Below are positions 1 to 6,581 of a DNA stretch of 8,554 nt, piece by piece. Position 1 is the first letter of the stretch. Each line of letters opens with the position of its first letter. The DNA is from Deltaproteobacteria bacterium (GTDB lineage: Bacteria > Desulfobacterota > Desulfuromonadia > Desulfuromonadales > JAAYDE01), in assembly GCA_017417085.1 (NCBI GenBank), contig JAFPZV010000216.1, positions 1 to 8,554 of the forward strand, in the 5' to 3' direction. A program made the translations under genes and the position numbers. The notes under the pieces are model-generated. The model made no database searches. It was given only the letters and a program-made list of their open reading frames with translations, and was not told where the DNA came from.

Positions 1-67
1 CGGTAATGACAAAATTATGGGGATCTGCTATCATAAAAACTTTCATGTGAAAGGAGAGTATTCTTCC

Positions 68-343
68 ATGTATTTTATTCCCCTGAACCAGACGGAAAGT
101 GTGCAGATGGTCATCAATGCCTTGCGGATTGCGGGGGGGACATCCGATTGTTCCCTTTGCCCGGCCAGCCGGGTATGCAGCAAACAGTGCCTCGCGGTTG
201 CCGACGCGGTGGCCAGCATGCTGGAACGTGATATTCTGCCGGTCGTTGATGCCTGGGCAACGACAGAGAAGACGCCGAGAACCGCTCAGGATGACGGCAC
301 TTCCCGTCCTGGCGCGCGCGCTTCTCTTCACATTGTGAAATAA
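68..343 (+). CDS. Small Cys-motif protein of unknown function
   Basis: This 91-residue ORF starts at an ATG preceded by AAAGGAGAG (50-58), about 9 to 11 bases upstream. An earlier in-frame ATG at 17 has no ribosome site and adds only poorly structured residues, so I prefer 68. The N-terminal two thirds looks structured: a hydrophobic start (MYFIPLNQTE), a segment that could be helical, then CSLCPASRVCSKQC. That segment has cysteines spaced C-x2-C-x4-C-x3-C and could bind a metal or an Fe-S cluster. A second probable helix follows, around AVADAVASMLER. The last 25 or so residues are polar and low in order. I do not recognise the family. It lies 110 bases upstream of serA on the same strand, with a hairpin between them, so co-transcription is possible but not shown. 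Confidence 0.6.
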   Translation: MYFIPLNQTESVQMVINALRIAGGTSDCSLCPASRVCSKQCLAVADAVASMLERDILPVVDAWATTEKTPRTAQDDGTSRPGARASLHIVK

Positions 344-380
344 TGGGCTAAAAAGTTTTTTTGATTGTCAAACAGTGGAA

Positions 381-405
381 CGGCACCTGCCTTCGGCAGA
401 TGCCG
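381..405 (+). terminator. Hairpin between the small ORF and serA
   Basis: CGGCACCTGCC and GGCAGATGCCG form an 11-bp stem with one C/A mismatch and a TTC loop. A T-rich but interrupted stretch follows (GGTCTTTAACGTATTTATTT). It could be a weak intrinsic terminator for the upstream ORF or a structure in the serA leader. The lack of a clean T run keeps the call uncertain. Confidence 0.35.
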
Positions 406-453
406 GGTCTTTAACGTATTTATTTTTACATCAACACAAGGAGTCGAGTCGAA

Positions 454-2040
454 ATGAAGGTTCTGGTTACTGAGGATGTTTCTCCGGTTGGAATTGATCT
501 GTTGCGGGCGGATCCGCGTGTGGAAGTGGATATCCGCGTCGGGATGTCGAAAGAGGAACTGTACAAGACGGTGGCCGATTACGATGCGATCATTACACGC
601 AGCGGAACCACGGTGGATGCGGCATTGCTGGATCGCGGCAAGAAGCTGAAACTTGTCGCCCGGGCGGGAGTTGGCATCGACAATATCGATGTGGACTATG
701 CCAGCAGCAAGGGAATTATCGTGGTCAACGCGCCGTTCGGGAATACCAATTCCGCGGCGGAACACACCATGGCCATCATGCTGGCCAGACTGCGCAATGT
801 GGTGGACGCGGGCAACAATCTCAAGGGGGGAGCATGGAAACGCTCGCCGTTCACCGGCCATGAGCTGAAGCACAAGGTCCTGGGAATTATCGGACTGGGC
901 AAGGTCGGCGGCCGGGTGGCGACCCGGGCCAAGGCCTTTGAGGCGGAAGTTATCGCCTGCGACCCCTACATCCCCAAGAAACGCGGCGATGATCTGGGCG
1001 TGCCTCTGGTCTCTCTGGATGAAATCGTTACCCGTTCCGACATCATCTCGGTGCATACGCCGCTCAACGATGAAACGCGGGGCATGATTTCCGAGGAGCA
1101 GTTCGCCCGCATGAAGGACGGCGTGTACATCATCAACTGCGCCCGGGGCGGCATCATCAAGGAATCCGCGATGCTGGAGGCTCTGGAGAGCGGCAAGGTG
1201 TACGGCGGCGCTTTCGACGTCTGGAGCAGCGAACCGCCCAATGATGAGGTGAAACGCCTGATTGCGCATCCGCGCATGGTGGTGACGCCGCATCTGGGCG
1301 CCAACACCTTTGAGGCGCAGATCAATGTTTCGAGGGATGTCTGCCGTGACATTCTGCGCTATCTTGACGAAAAACCGATGGAAAGTGCGGTCAATGTGCC
1401 CAAATTCGACGCGGCCCTGATGGGGACGATGAAGCCCTACCTCCATCTGGCGCATCAGATCGGCTGCTTCCTGGCGCAGCTGGCGCCGGTTCATCCGGAG
1501 AAGATCACCTTCGCCTACAATGGCAAACTGGCGGAGAATGACTGTCAGCCTCTGACAGTTTGTGGCTTGACGGCCTTGCTCAACCGCCGTCTGACCCAGG
1601 ACGTGAACATGGTCAACGCTCTGATGGTCGCCCAGGAGATTGGCCTGGAGATCGACGAACAACGCTCCACGGAATCGGAGTTTTTCTCCAACCTGATCAC
1701 CATGACGGTGGAGGGCTCCGGCGAGCGCAAGATTGTGGCGGGCACCTTGTTCGAAGGCAACCCGCGCATTGTACAGATGCGTGATTTCCGCACCGATTTC
1801 CAGCCAGAAGGCGTCGTGCTGGTGATGTCCTATCAGGATCGGCCGGGCATGCTGGGCAAAATTGGCACCATTCTGGGTGAAGCGGGGGTCAATATCGCCT
1901 CCATGAATCTGGGACGGCGCGAGAAGGCGGGTGAGGCGATGGTTGTCTTTTCGCTGGACAGCAGCGTGGATGAAAGCGTTTTGAAGCAACTGTCCAAGGC
2001 TGTGAATGCCAGCTTTGTCCGCGTCGTAGACATGATGTGA
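454..2040 (+). CDS. serA: D-3-phosphoglycerate dehydrogenase
   Basis: This cytosolic enzyme catalyses the first committed step of serine synthesis, oxidising 3-phosphoglycerate to 3-phosphohydroxypyruvate with NAD+. The 528-residue length matches the long, M. tuberculosis-like SerA type. The NAD-binding motif GLGKVG is at 147-152, followed by the ribose-binding Asp in ACDPY (D170). The 2-hydroxyacid dehydrogenase catalytic residues are present as R231 (NCARGG), E260 (SSEPP) and H280 (TPHLGAN). Residues of about 318-450 form the intervening (ASB-type) domain. Residues 454-528 form an ACT domain with the pattern DRPGMLGKIG and GVNIASMNLGR, known in this family to bind serine for feedback control. 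The start is supported by AAGGAG at 438-443. The gene has its own downstream terminator and no serC or serB beside it. No truncation or missing residue is visible. Confidence 0.97.
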   Translation: MKVLVTEDVSPVGIDLLRADPRVEVDIRVGMSKEELYKTVADYDAIITRSGTTVDAALLDRGKKLKLVARAGVGIDNIDVDYASSKGIIVVNAPFGNTNSAAEHTMAIMLARLRNVVDAGNNLKGGAWKRSPFTGHELKHKVLGIIGLGKVGGRVATRAKAFEAEVIACDPYIPKKRGDDLGVPLVSLDEIVTRSDIISVHTPLNDETRGMISEEQFARMKDGVYIINCARGGIIKESAMLEALESGKVYGGAFDVWSSEPPNDEVKRLIAHPRMVVTPHLGANTFEAQINVSRDVCRDILRYLDEKPMESAVNVPKFDAALMGTMKPYLHLAHQIGCFLAQLAPVHPEKITFAYNGKLAENDCQPLTVCGLTALLNRRLTQDVNMVNALMVAQEIGLEIDEQRSTESEFFSNLITMTVEGSGERKIVAGTLFEGNPRIVQMRDFRTDFQPEGVVLVMSYQDRPGMLGKIGTILGEAGVNIASMNLGRREKAGEAMVVFSLDSSVDESVLKQLSKAVNASFVRVVDMM

Positions 2041-2090
2041 GAGTGACGGTGCGCTGATTGTACATCGCACAATGGAGAAAGACGGTCTTT

Positions 2091-2115
2091 CATCGTGGCG
2101 CGTGATGTTTTTTTT
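2091..2115 (+). terminator. Intrinsic terminator after serA
   Basis: CATCGTG and CGTGATG pair across a GCG centre (2091-2107, two G/T wobbles) and are followed directly by eight T's (2108-2115). A second small inverted repeat, AAAGAC G GTCTTT (2078-2090), lies just before it. The stem is modest, but its position 50 bases after serA and the T run make termination likely. Confidence 0.55.
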
Positions 2116-2155
2116 GTTCAGGATGCAACCGATTGTGTCGTAAAGCATTTGTTTC

Positions 2156-2184
2156 TTGTTCCATCGCCCATGATTGTGTATAGT
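2156..2184 (+). promoter_or_regulatory. Candidate sigma70 promoter for the thioredoxin-like gene
   Basis: A TATAGT hexamer (2179-2184, five of six consensus bases) lies 17 bases after TTGTTC (2156-2161, three of six). It sits downstream of the serA terminator and about 60 bases before the next start codon, which is a sensible position. This is motif evidence only. Confidence 0.4.
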
Positions 2185-2243
2185 GCGGGCATTCTGGAGC
2201 CATGTGATCCAGACTGCGGTTTGGGGGAGCGGATGCCGGCGTC

Positions 2244-2762
2244 ATGGTAAGTGTAAAAGTTTTGAAAACTTTTTTTATCGTGGCGGTGCTTTTCGCCTGG
2301 ATACCCGGTAATGCGGCGGCTCTGGAGGAGGGGAGCAGTGCTCCGGCGTTTACGCTGAAAGATCTCCAGGGCAGAGAAATTGCTCTTGCCGCTTTTGCCG
2401 GGCGGCCGCTTGTCCTCAAGCTGACAACGACCTGGTGCCCTGCGTGCCAGATGATGTCCGCCGAGGTCGCCCGGATCGCGCGGCGCCTGGCGGATATGGA
2501 TGTGGCGGTTATGGATGTCTTTTTACAGGATTCCGACGTCATGATCCGTAACTATTTGCAACACTGGGATCCGGGGGCCTTGCGTTATGCGGCTGTCGTT
2601 GACGATGGCCGGGTGATGGAGGAGTACAATGTCTATCTCATTCCGCGGGTTCTGCTTCTGGATGCGAAACTGCATGTCGCGCGGGATGGCGGACTGATTT
2701 CCGGGGATGACATTATCCGGTGGGCGGAAAAAGCCGTTTCCGGGGCGGAAAATGTTCCGTAG
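2244..2762 (+). CDS. Exported TlpA/thioredoxin-like redox protein
   Basis: This 172-residue protein has an N-terminal signal peptide: basic start, hydrophobic core of about residues 8-20, and a probable cleavage near the Ala-rich AAA at 24-26. A redoxin/AhpC-TSA/TlpA-type thioredoxin fold follows. The opening SAPAFTLKDLQG is typical of that family. The active site is WCPAC (C65 and C68), and the cis-Pro is in LIPR (P134). Two cysteines in CxxC argue for thiol-disulfide exchange, such as reduction or isomerisation of periplasmic proteins or heme-protein maturation, rather than peroxidase activity. The substrate cannot be read from the sequence. The start is fixed mainly by the signal peptide; the G-rich GGGGGAG (2223-2229) is a rather distant ribosome site. 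It stands alone between serA and the lipoprotein gene. Confidence 0.85.
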   Translation: MVSVKVLKTFFIVAVLFAWIPGNAAALEEGSSAPAFTLKDLQGREIALAAFAGRPLVLKLTTTWCPACQMMSAEVARIARRLADMDVAVMDVFLQDSDVMIRNYLQHWDPGALRYAAVVDDGRVMEEYNVYLIPRVLLLDAKLHVARDGGLISGDDIIRWAEKAVSGAENVP

Positions 2763-3048
2763 AGTCTGAACGAAGGGGGCCGTGCAGATCTTTTGGAAAG
2801 AGATAGGGAAGCAAAGCTCCCGGCTCCAGGAGAAATCCGCGGTGTGTTGAAGAAAAAAGACGGTTGTTTTCCGGGGAAGGTGGAGAGACCGGAGAGAATG
2901 AATAGACCCCTTGAAAAGACAAGGGATATTTGCCGAAATGAAGAAGTGGCATCATTTTTGAAAGAGAGAGTTGGCAAGTAAACAACTTTTATTTTTTTGT
3001 AGCTTCATGTAAAGAACGTGAGAGACCGGATAAAAAGAAAAATTTTGG
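2763..3048. other. Gene-poor, purine-rich spacer
   Basis: No convincing gene is visible here. A 62-codon TTG-started frame (2793-2981) has no good ribosome site and a charged composition without domain features, so I leave it unannotated. The + strand is notably rich in G and A between about 2795 and 2970. The right part holds a weak AT-rich terminator-like hairpin, listed separately. The promoter for the downstream lipoprotein and porin must lie here or just after, but I see no strong -35/-10 pair. Confidence 0.5.
2969..2998 (+). terminator. Weak AT-rich terminator candidate
   Basis: AGTTG (2969-2973) pairs with CAACT (2983-2987), extendable outward by G/T and A/T pairs. T-rich sequence follows (2987-2990 and 2992-2998). 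The low GC of the stem makes it weak. It could end the transcript of the thioredoxin-like gene or of anything in the purine-rich spacer. Confidence 0.35.
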
Positions 3049-3059
3049 AAAGGAGGTGA
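3049..3059 (+). promoter_or_regulatory. Perfect extended Shine-Dalgarno site
   Basis: AAAGGAGGTGA is complementary to the whole anti-Shine-Dalgarno tail of bacterial 16S rRNA. It sits 6 bases before the ATG at 3066. A site this strong in front of a very short frame is good evidence that the frame is translated, probably at a high level. Confidence 0.8.
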
Positions 3060-3065
3060 CGGTGA

Positions 3066-3209
3066 ATGAAAAAGGCGATAGGTATGTTCCTGCTGATTGT
3101 TTGGCTAATGGTTTCTCTGACCGCCTGCGCGGGCAAACAGGCGGATGTTCAGCGTGTGAAGTGCCCTGCTTGCGGCTATGAGTTCGACGCCTCGATCAAT
3201 CAGATGTGA
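3066..3209 (+). CDS. 47-residue lipoprotein with a CPACG motif
   Basis: This tiny gene begins MKKAIGMFLL, continues with a hydrophobic core and reaches a lipobox LTAC (residues 18-21). Cys21 should therefore be lipidated by Lgt and cleaved by the type II signal peptidase LspA. The mature peptide would be only 27 residues. It carries KCPACGYEFDAS, half of a zinc-ribbon knuckle (CxxCG). One CxxC pair cannot make a full zinc site, so it may dimerise, bind metal with a partner, or act in thiol chemistry. No Lys or Arg follows the lipobox Cys immediately (CAGKQAD), and the final location cannot be decided. It precedes the porin gene by 114 bases on the same strand, which suggests co-expression and an envelope role. 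I do not know a named family. Confidence 0.8.
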   Translation: MKKAIGMFLLIVWLMVSLTACAGKQADVQRVKCPACGYEFDASINQM

Positions 3210-3251
3210 AAGAGAGGGGCATGCTTGTCGTTGATTTCGCGGTCGTAAAGC

Positions 3252-3274
3252 TTTCTCCTTTTTGGGGTGAGAAA
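3252..3274 (+). other. Small inverted repeat in the porin leader
   Basis: TTTCTC (3252-3257) and GAGAAA (3269-3274) can pair across an 11-base loop, 50 bases before the porin start. It may be a leader hairpin affecting mRNA stability or translation, or chance. Confidence 0.25.
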
Positions 3275-3323
3275 CGTAGTAAATTTTAAAGCAGTGTTGA
3301 TTTATTACAGTTAGGAGGCAACA

Positions 3324-4667
3324 GTGAAAAATTTTAAAGTTTTTCTGGCCGGTGCGATAGCCGTGCTGATCGCGATGCCCGCGTTCGCCGGCGTCAATGT
3401 GAAGATGAAGGGAGATTTCAGAGAACATTTCTCCACCTTCAACTTTTTCCCCAATGCTACCGGGGATACCAAAAGACATAAAAAAGATTCCGACTTCAGG
3501 TACAGCCAGCGTGTTCGTTTGAGCTGGATCGCTGAAGACGACGAGAAGAAGGTTCGTGGAACCTTCGGTATCGAGGTTGATACCATCGCCGGTCAGAGCA
3601 AATCTACCGGTACCCGTAACGGCCCCGGTGGTAGCTTCGAGGGTGATGCGACCAACATCGAGATTTGGTTGGCCTACCTTGATTTCGAGCTTCCTTTCGA
3701 TCCCGCGACCCGGGTTTACATGGGCTTGCAGGATACCGAAATGAATCCGCTGGTCTTCTGTGATACCGCGATGGGTGTCCGTCTGGTTCGTGGCTTTGGT
3801 GACGTCGATGTATCCTTGGCGTGGTTCCGCAATGACGGTGACTACAGCTACAAATCTTCCAACACCCGTGGCTATGGTGGACCGGGTAAAGATTTCTACG
3901 ATGATCTTTACGCCCTGGATGTAACGTGGAACATTGCTGACAACAATAAACTGGGCTTCTTCGTTTACTTCATGGATGCAGGCGAAGATTTTGGCGAAAG
4001 CGTTCAGTCCAATGATACCATCCCTTATATGTGGTGGAGTGATGATACCACCCGGACCTACTGGGTTGGTCTTTCCGGTGCCTTTGAGCAGGGTGCTTTC
4101 TTCGGCGGCTTCAATGGTATCTATCAGGGCGGTAAAGTAAGCGGTGACACGGATAAGGATATCAGCGCATGGTTGGCCAATCTTGAGCTCGGTGTCAAAT
4201 TCCTTGAACGCGCCTATGCCAAAATTGGTTACCTGTACATGAGCGGTGACAAGGGCACTGGCGACATCAACAACTTCTTCGGTATTGATATCGACGCTAC
4301 CGTAACCGGTTCTGTGGCCCTGCTGGAGAATTTGGACTGGGAAGGCGCCTTCTACGGCCCCAATATCGGTCAGTATGGTGCGCAGCATGTATATGTTAAC
4401 CTCGGTTACGAGTTTAACGACCAGACCGAGGGCCGCATCGGCTTCGTATGGTTCAACTCTGACAAGAAGGTAGAAACTTCTTACGGAAACTCCCGTTCGG
4501 TTGGTTATGAGTTCGATGCGCAGATCGATCACAAGCTCACCAAGAACCTGACCTGGAGCCTTGCTGGCGGTTACATGATCGCCGGTGATGCGTGGGAGAA
4601 CTTGGCTGCTGATGGCGATGGCAGCGACCTGTGGCGCATTGAGACCAGACTCCGCTTCAAATTCTAA
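3324..4667 (+). CDS. Outer-membrane beta-barrel porin-like protein
   Basis: This 447-residue protein starts at GTG with a strong TTAGGAGG site (3311-3318) 5 bases upstream. It has a Sec signal peptide (MKNFKVFLAG through MPAFA, cleavage after A22). The mature chain alternates polar and hydrophobic/aromatic residues in strands such as RLSWIAE, IEIWLAYLDF, LGFFVYFMD and AYAKIGYLYM. Asp/Gly/Asn-rich turns separate the strands. It ends RLRFKF, with the C-terminal Phe that is the usual BAM-recognition signal. There is no SLH domain, unlike the OmpM porins of diderm Firmicutes. The protein probably forms a general or anion/cation channel; the substrate cannot be inferred. Codons such as CGT, GGT, GTT and AAC are more frequent than in neighbouring genes, consistent with high expression. 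The small lipoprotein lies upstream and a strong terminator downstream. Confidence 0.9.
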   Translation: MKNFKVFLAGAIAVLIAMPAFAGVNVKMKGDFREHFSTFNFFPNATGDTKRHKKDSDFRYSQRVRLSWIAEDDEKKVRGTFGIEVDTIAGQSKSTGTRNGPGGSFEGDATNIEIWLAYLDFELPFDPATRVYMGLQDTEMNPLVFCDTAMGVRLVRGFGDVDVSLAWFRNDGDYSYKSSNTRGYGGPGKDFYDDLYALDVTWNIADNNKLGFFVYFMDAGEDFGESVQSNDTIPYMWWSDDTTRTYWVGLSGAFEQGAFFGGFNGIYQGGKVSGDTDKDISAWLANLELGVKFLERAYAKIGYLYMSGDKGTGDINNFFGIDIDATVTGSVALLENLDWEGAFYGPNIGQYGAQHVYVNLGYEFNDQTEGRIGFVWFNSDKKVETSYGNSRSVGYEFDAQIDHKLTKNLTWSLAGGYMIAGDAWENLAADGDGSDLWRIETRLRFKF

Positions 4668-4703
4668 GATTTGTTCTTTCGAATTATCGATGCTGTACAA
4701 TAT

Positions 4704-4729
4704 GCCGGGCCGCAAGGCCCGGCTTTTTT
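4704..4729 (+). terminator. Strong intrinsic terminator after the porin
   Basis: A perfect 8-bp stem, GCCGGGCC / GGCCCGGC, is closed by a GCAA tetraloop (4712-4715) and followed by six T's (4724-4729). It starts 36 bases after the porin stop codon. Confidence 0.95.
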
Positions 4730-4736
4730 GTTTTTG

Positions 4737-4912
4737 GACTCCCCCGGCGCTTTACGCCACCATCCTCTCAGAGGGGGGCTTTAGGTTCTGGCGCCCCCTT
4801 TGGGGGAGCTGGCCGCGCAGCGGCCTGAAGGGGTTGCCCTCTCCCTTGGAGAGGGTGTCGAGCGTAGTGAGACGGGAGAGGTCGGATAACTTGGCCGACC
4901 TCTTCTAGTCCT
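4737..4912. repeat. Cluster of GC-rich palindromes
   Basis: Several perfect inverted repeats follow one another. CCCCC TTT GGGGG is at 4794-4806. GGCCGC GCA GCGGCC is at 4811-4825. CCCTCTCC CTT GGAGAGGG is at 4837-4855. AGAGGTCGG / CCGACCTCT (9 bp) is at 4877-4885 and 4895-4903. Alternative longer pairings also exist, such as CCCCTT (4795-4800) with AAGGGG (4828-4833) and CCTCTCCC (4838-4845) with GGGAGAGG (4874-4881). Frames through this stretch look accidental. The pattern is that of a dispersed REP/MITE-like intergenic repeat, but copy number cannot be seen from one window. Confidence 0.6.
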
Positions 4913-4964
4913 ACGGGCTACTGCATTTTCCTGCGGGTATCAGACTTCGTCCCATGCCTTTGGA

Positions 4965-4989
4965 AAAGCCCCCAGCGGGGGAAGGCTTT
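4965..4989. repeat. Palindrome with a C5/G5 core
   Basis: CCCCC (4969-4973) and GGGGG (4977-4981) flank AGC. Outside them AAAG and CTTT can also pair if a short AAGG bulge is allowed. It belongs to the same chain of intergenic palindromes and has no following T run, so it is not a terminator. Confidence 0.45.
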
Positions 4990-5004
4990 AAAGAGCCCTG
5001 TTTT

Positions 5005-5107
5005 GTAGGGGCGCACCTGTGTGTGCGCCCGTGTTTTGTGCGCCGTGTTGCAATCATGGGCGACCACTTTTCCAGCGAAGCGGTGAAAAGTATAGGGTCG
5101 CCCCTAC
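5005..5107. repeat. 103-base palindromic element with 9-base inverted ends
   Basis: The stretch begins GTAGGGGCG (5005-5013) and ends with the exact reverse complement CGCCCCTAC (5099-5107). Inside the left half, GGGCGCAC / GTGCGCCC (5009-5016, 5023-5030) make a perfect 8-bp hairpin. In the right half, GGGCGACC / GGTCGCCC (5058-5065, 5096-5103) enclose ACTTTTC / GAAAAGT (5066-5072, 5085-5091). This is the layout of a non-autonomous MITE-like or REP-like repeat. No clear target-site duplication is visible, so transposition is not proven. Confidence 0.6.
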
Positions 5108-5194
5108 TTCTGGCTCCTCGGAGAGGAACTGCGCGTGAACAATTGCTGGGGAATATCCTCTTGAAATATCAAGCTTTTCTCTGTGCTTTCTCAA
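5108..5194. other. Unassigned spacer before the ATPase gene
   Basis: I see no gene, no strong hairpin and no convincing promoter here. With the flanking repeats it completes a 520-base gene-free interval from 4730 to 5249. Confidence 0.4.
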
Positions 5195-5238
5195 AAACTT
5201 AGGATAATATAAAGTCTACTTTAGATTTTCCTAGGTTT
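5195..5238. promoter_or_regulatory. Nested dyad upstream of the ATPase start (operator or leader hairpin)
   Basis: Two pairs of inverted arms share one centre at 5216.5. The outer arms are AAACTTAGGA (5195-5204) and TCCTAGGTTT (5229-5238), 9 of 10 matching. The inner arms are TAAAGT and ACTTTA (5210-5223) around CT. The right edge touches the ribosome site AAGGAGG (5239-5245). As DNA it could be an operator for a dimeric repressor overlapping a TATAAA-like -10 (5208-5213). As RNA it would place a hairpin against the ribosome site. I cannot choose between the two. Confidence 0.45.
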
Positions 5239-5249
5239 AAGGAGGCGAT

Positions 5250-6488
5250 ATGGCCTACATTGCACGCGAACTGGAACGGAAGTTCAAAAAAATGAACCGT
5301 TTTTTCAAGGCGCTGTTGGTAACTGGCGCCAGGCAGGTTGGGAAAACCACGATGTTGCGGTACTTGGCGGAAGAGGATGGAACGGGCGCAACAAGAACCT
5401 ATGTTTCCCTGGATGATGCCATGGCGCGCGACTTGGCGAAACGGGATCCCCAGCTTTTTTTCCAGACCTATAAGCCGCCGATTTTAATTGACGAGGTACA
5501 AAAGGCTCCCGAATTGTTCGAGCAGATCAAGATCTTGTGTGATGCTGGCGATACGCCTGGGATGTTTTGGCTGACCGGATCGCAACAGTACAAGATGATG
5601 CGGGGTATTCGGGAAAGTTTGGCGGGGCGCATTGGCATTCTGGAACTGTACAGCTTTTCCCAGCGGGAAAAACAGGGTCTGCTTTTTGAGGAAACGCTGG
5701 ATTTTTCCCTGGAGGTCTGGCAGGCGAGGCAGCGCAAAATGCCTCCGAACAATATTACCACGGTGTTCCGGCACATCTGGGAAGGCGGTATGCCACAAGT
5801 TTTTGGTGCGGATGACGAACTGCGGAAGGAGTATTACAATTCCTACGTCGCTACCTATTTGATGCGCGATGTCGCGGAAGAAGGCGGTATTGTGGATGCT
5901 GTCCGGTTCCGCCAGTTTCTTGGTGCCTGCGCGGCGCTTGTGGCTGAACAGATTAATTATCGAAAACTGGCAGAAGCCGCCGACGTTTCCCAACCTACCG
6001 CCAAAATCTGGCTTCATCTTCTGCAAGCCCTGGGAATTGTCTATCTGCTGCCACCCTATGCCAGCAATGCCTTGAAGCGTCTGGTCAAGACGCCGAAACT
6101 TTACTTTTGCGATACTGGTCTATGTGCCGCTCTTTCCATGTGGCTGACTCCGGAAGTCCTGCAACGCGGCGCGGCCAGTGGCCATTTTTACGAAAACTAC
6201 GTGGTGCTTGAGCTGGTCAAACACTACGCCTATGCTCCAAGCGGAGCTAATTTGACCTACTATCGGGACGCCAACGCTAGGGAAGTGGATCTCTTTGTCG
6301 AAGAGAGCGACGTCGTTCATCCTCTGGAAATAAAACAATCGGCCCATCCGGACAGCCGCGCGGTCAAAAAGTATGAGTTGCTGGACAAGGCCCAGTTGCG
6401 GCGGGGCAAGGGCGGTATTGTCTGCATGTGCGAACAGCCGTTGCCCATTGACCGGGATAACTGTTTTATACCGTGCAACCTAATTTAA
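5250..6488 (+). CDS. AAA_14 / DUF4143 ATPase
   Basis: This 412-residue protein belongs to the common but functionally obscure prokaryotic AAA_14 plus DUF4143 family. Walker A is GARQVGKTT (26-34, K32). Walker B is ILIDE (78-82). The sensor-like LTGSQQ is at 108-113 and SLAGRI, with R127, follows. The middle part (about 188-300) contains a probable winged-helix region (LAEAADVSQPTAKIWLHLL), as expected of DUF4143. The C-terminus has a PDDEXK-nuclease-like pattern: an upstream Glu (E315), REVD (D347) and LEIK (E360, K362). Activity as a nuclease is unproven in the family. Members are often single accessory genes, and this one stands alone behind repeats with a strong AAGGAGG site (5239-5245). 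The frame is complete. Confidence 0.93.
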   Translation: MAYIARELERKFKKMNRFFKALLVTGARQVGKTTMLRYLAEEDGTGATRTYVSLDDAMARDLAKRDPQLFFQTYKPPILIDEVQKAPELFEQIKILCDAGDTPGMFWLTGSQQYKMMRGIRESLAGRIGILELYSFSQREKQGLLFEETLDFSLEVWQARQRKMPPNNITTVFRHIWEGGMPQVFGADDELRKEYYNSYVATYLMRDVAEEGGIVDAVRFRQFLGACAALVAEQINYRKLAEAADVSQPTAKIWLHLLQALGIVYLLPPYASNALKRLVKTPKLYFCDTGLCAALSMWLTPEVLQRGAASGHFYENYVVLELVKHYAYAPSGANLTYYRDANAREVDLFVEESDVVHPLEIKQSAHPDSRAVKKYELLDKAQLRRGKGGIVCMCEQPLPIDRDNCFIPCNLI

Positions 6489-6521
6489 AGATTAAGCTGC
6501 CATTTGGGTAAAAGGGCAAAC

Positions 6522-6553
6522 AAAAGCCCCGGCCTTTTCAGTCCGGGGCTTTA
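6522..6553. terminator. Bidirectional terminator between convergent genes
   Basis: AAAGCCCCGG (6523-6532) and CCGGGGCTTT (6543-6552) form a perfect 10-bp stem with a 10-base loop. A-rich and T-rich flanks serve both directions. It lies 34 bases after the ATPase stop and about 30 bases after the stop of the minus-strand DUF2828 gene, so it should end both transcripts. Confidence 0.85.
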
Positions 6554-6581
6554 TGCTTTTCTTCTTGTGAAGCCAAATTTT

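Noticed and set aside
17..67. Upstream ATG at 17 for the first ORF
   Set aside because: No ribosome site precedes it, while AAAGGAGAG lies at the right distance from the ATG at 68.
328..2148. 606-codon open frame antisense to serA
   Set aside because: It lies wholly opposite a clear SerA with all catalytic residues. Its translation is His/Arg/Gln-rich with no domain, as expected of a shadow frame in biased codons.
2793..2981. 62-codon TTG-started frame after the thioredoxin-like gene
   Set aside because: Rare start codon, no Shine-Dalgarno site at proper spacing, and purine-rich charged product without a motif. The internal ATG at 2898 has its purine block too close.
4585..5202. Two short + strand frames through the porin 3' end and the repeat cluster
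   Set aside because: They run through the terminator and palindromes, lack ribosome sites and translate to repeat-derived sequence.
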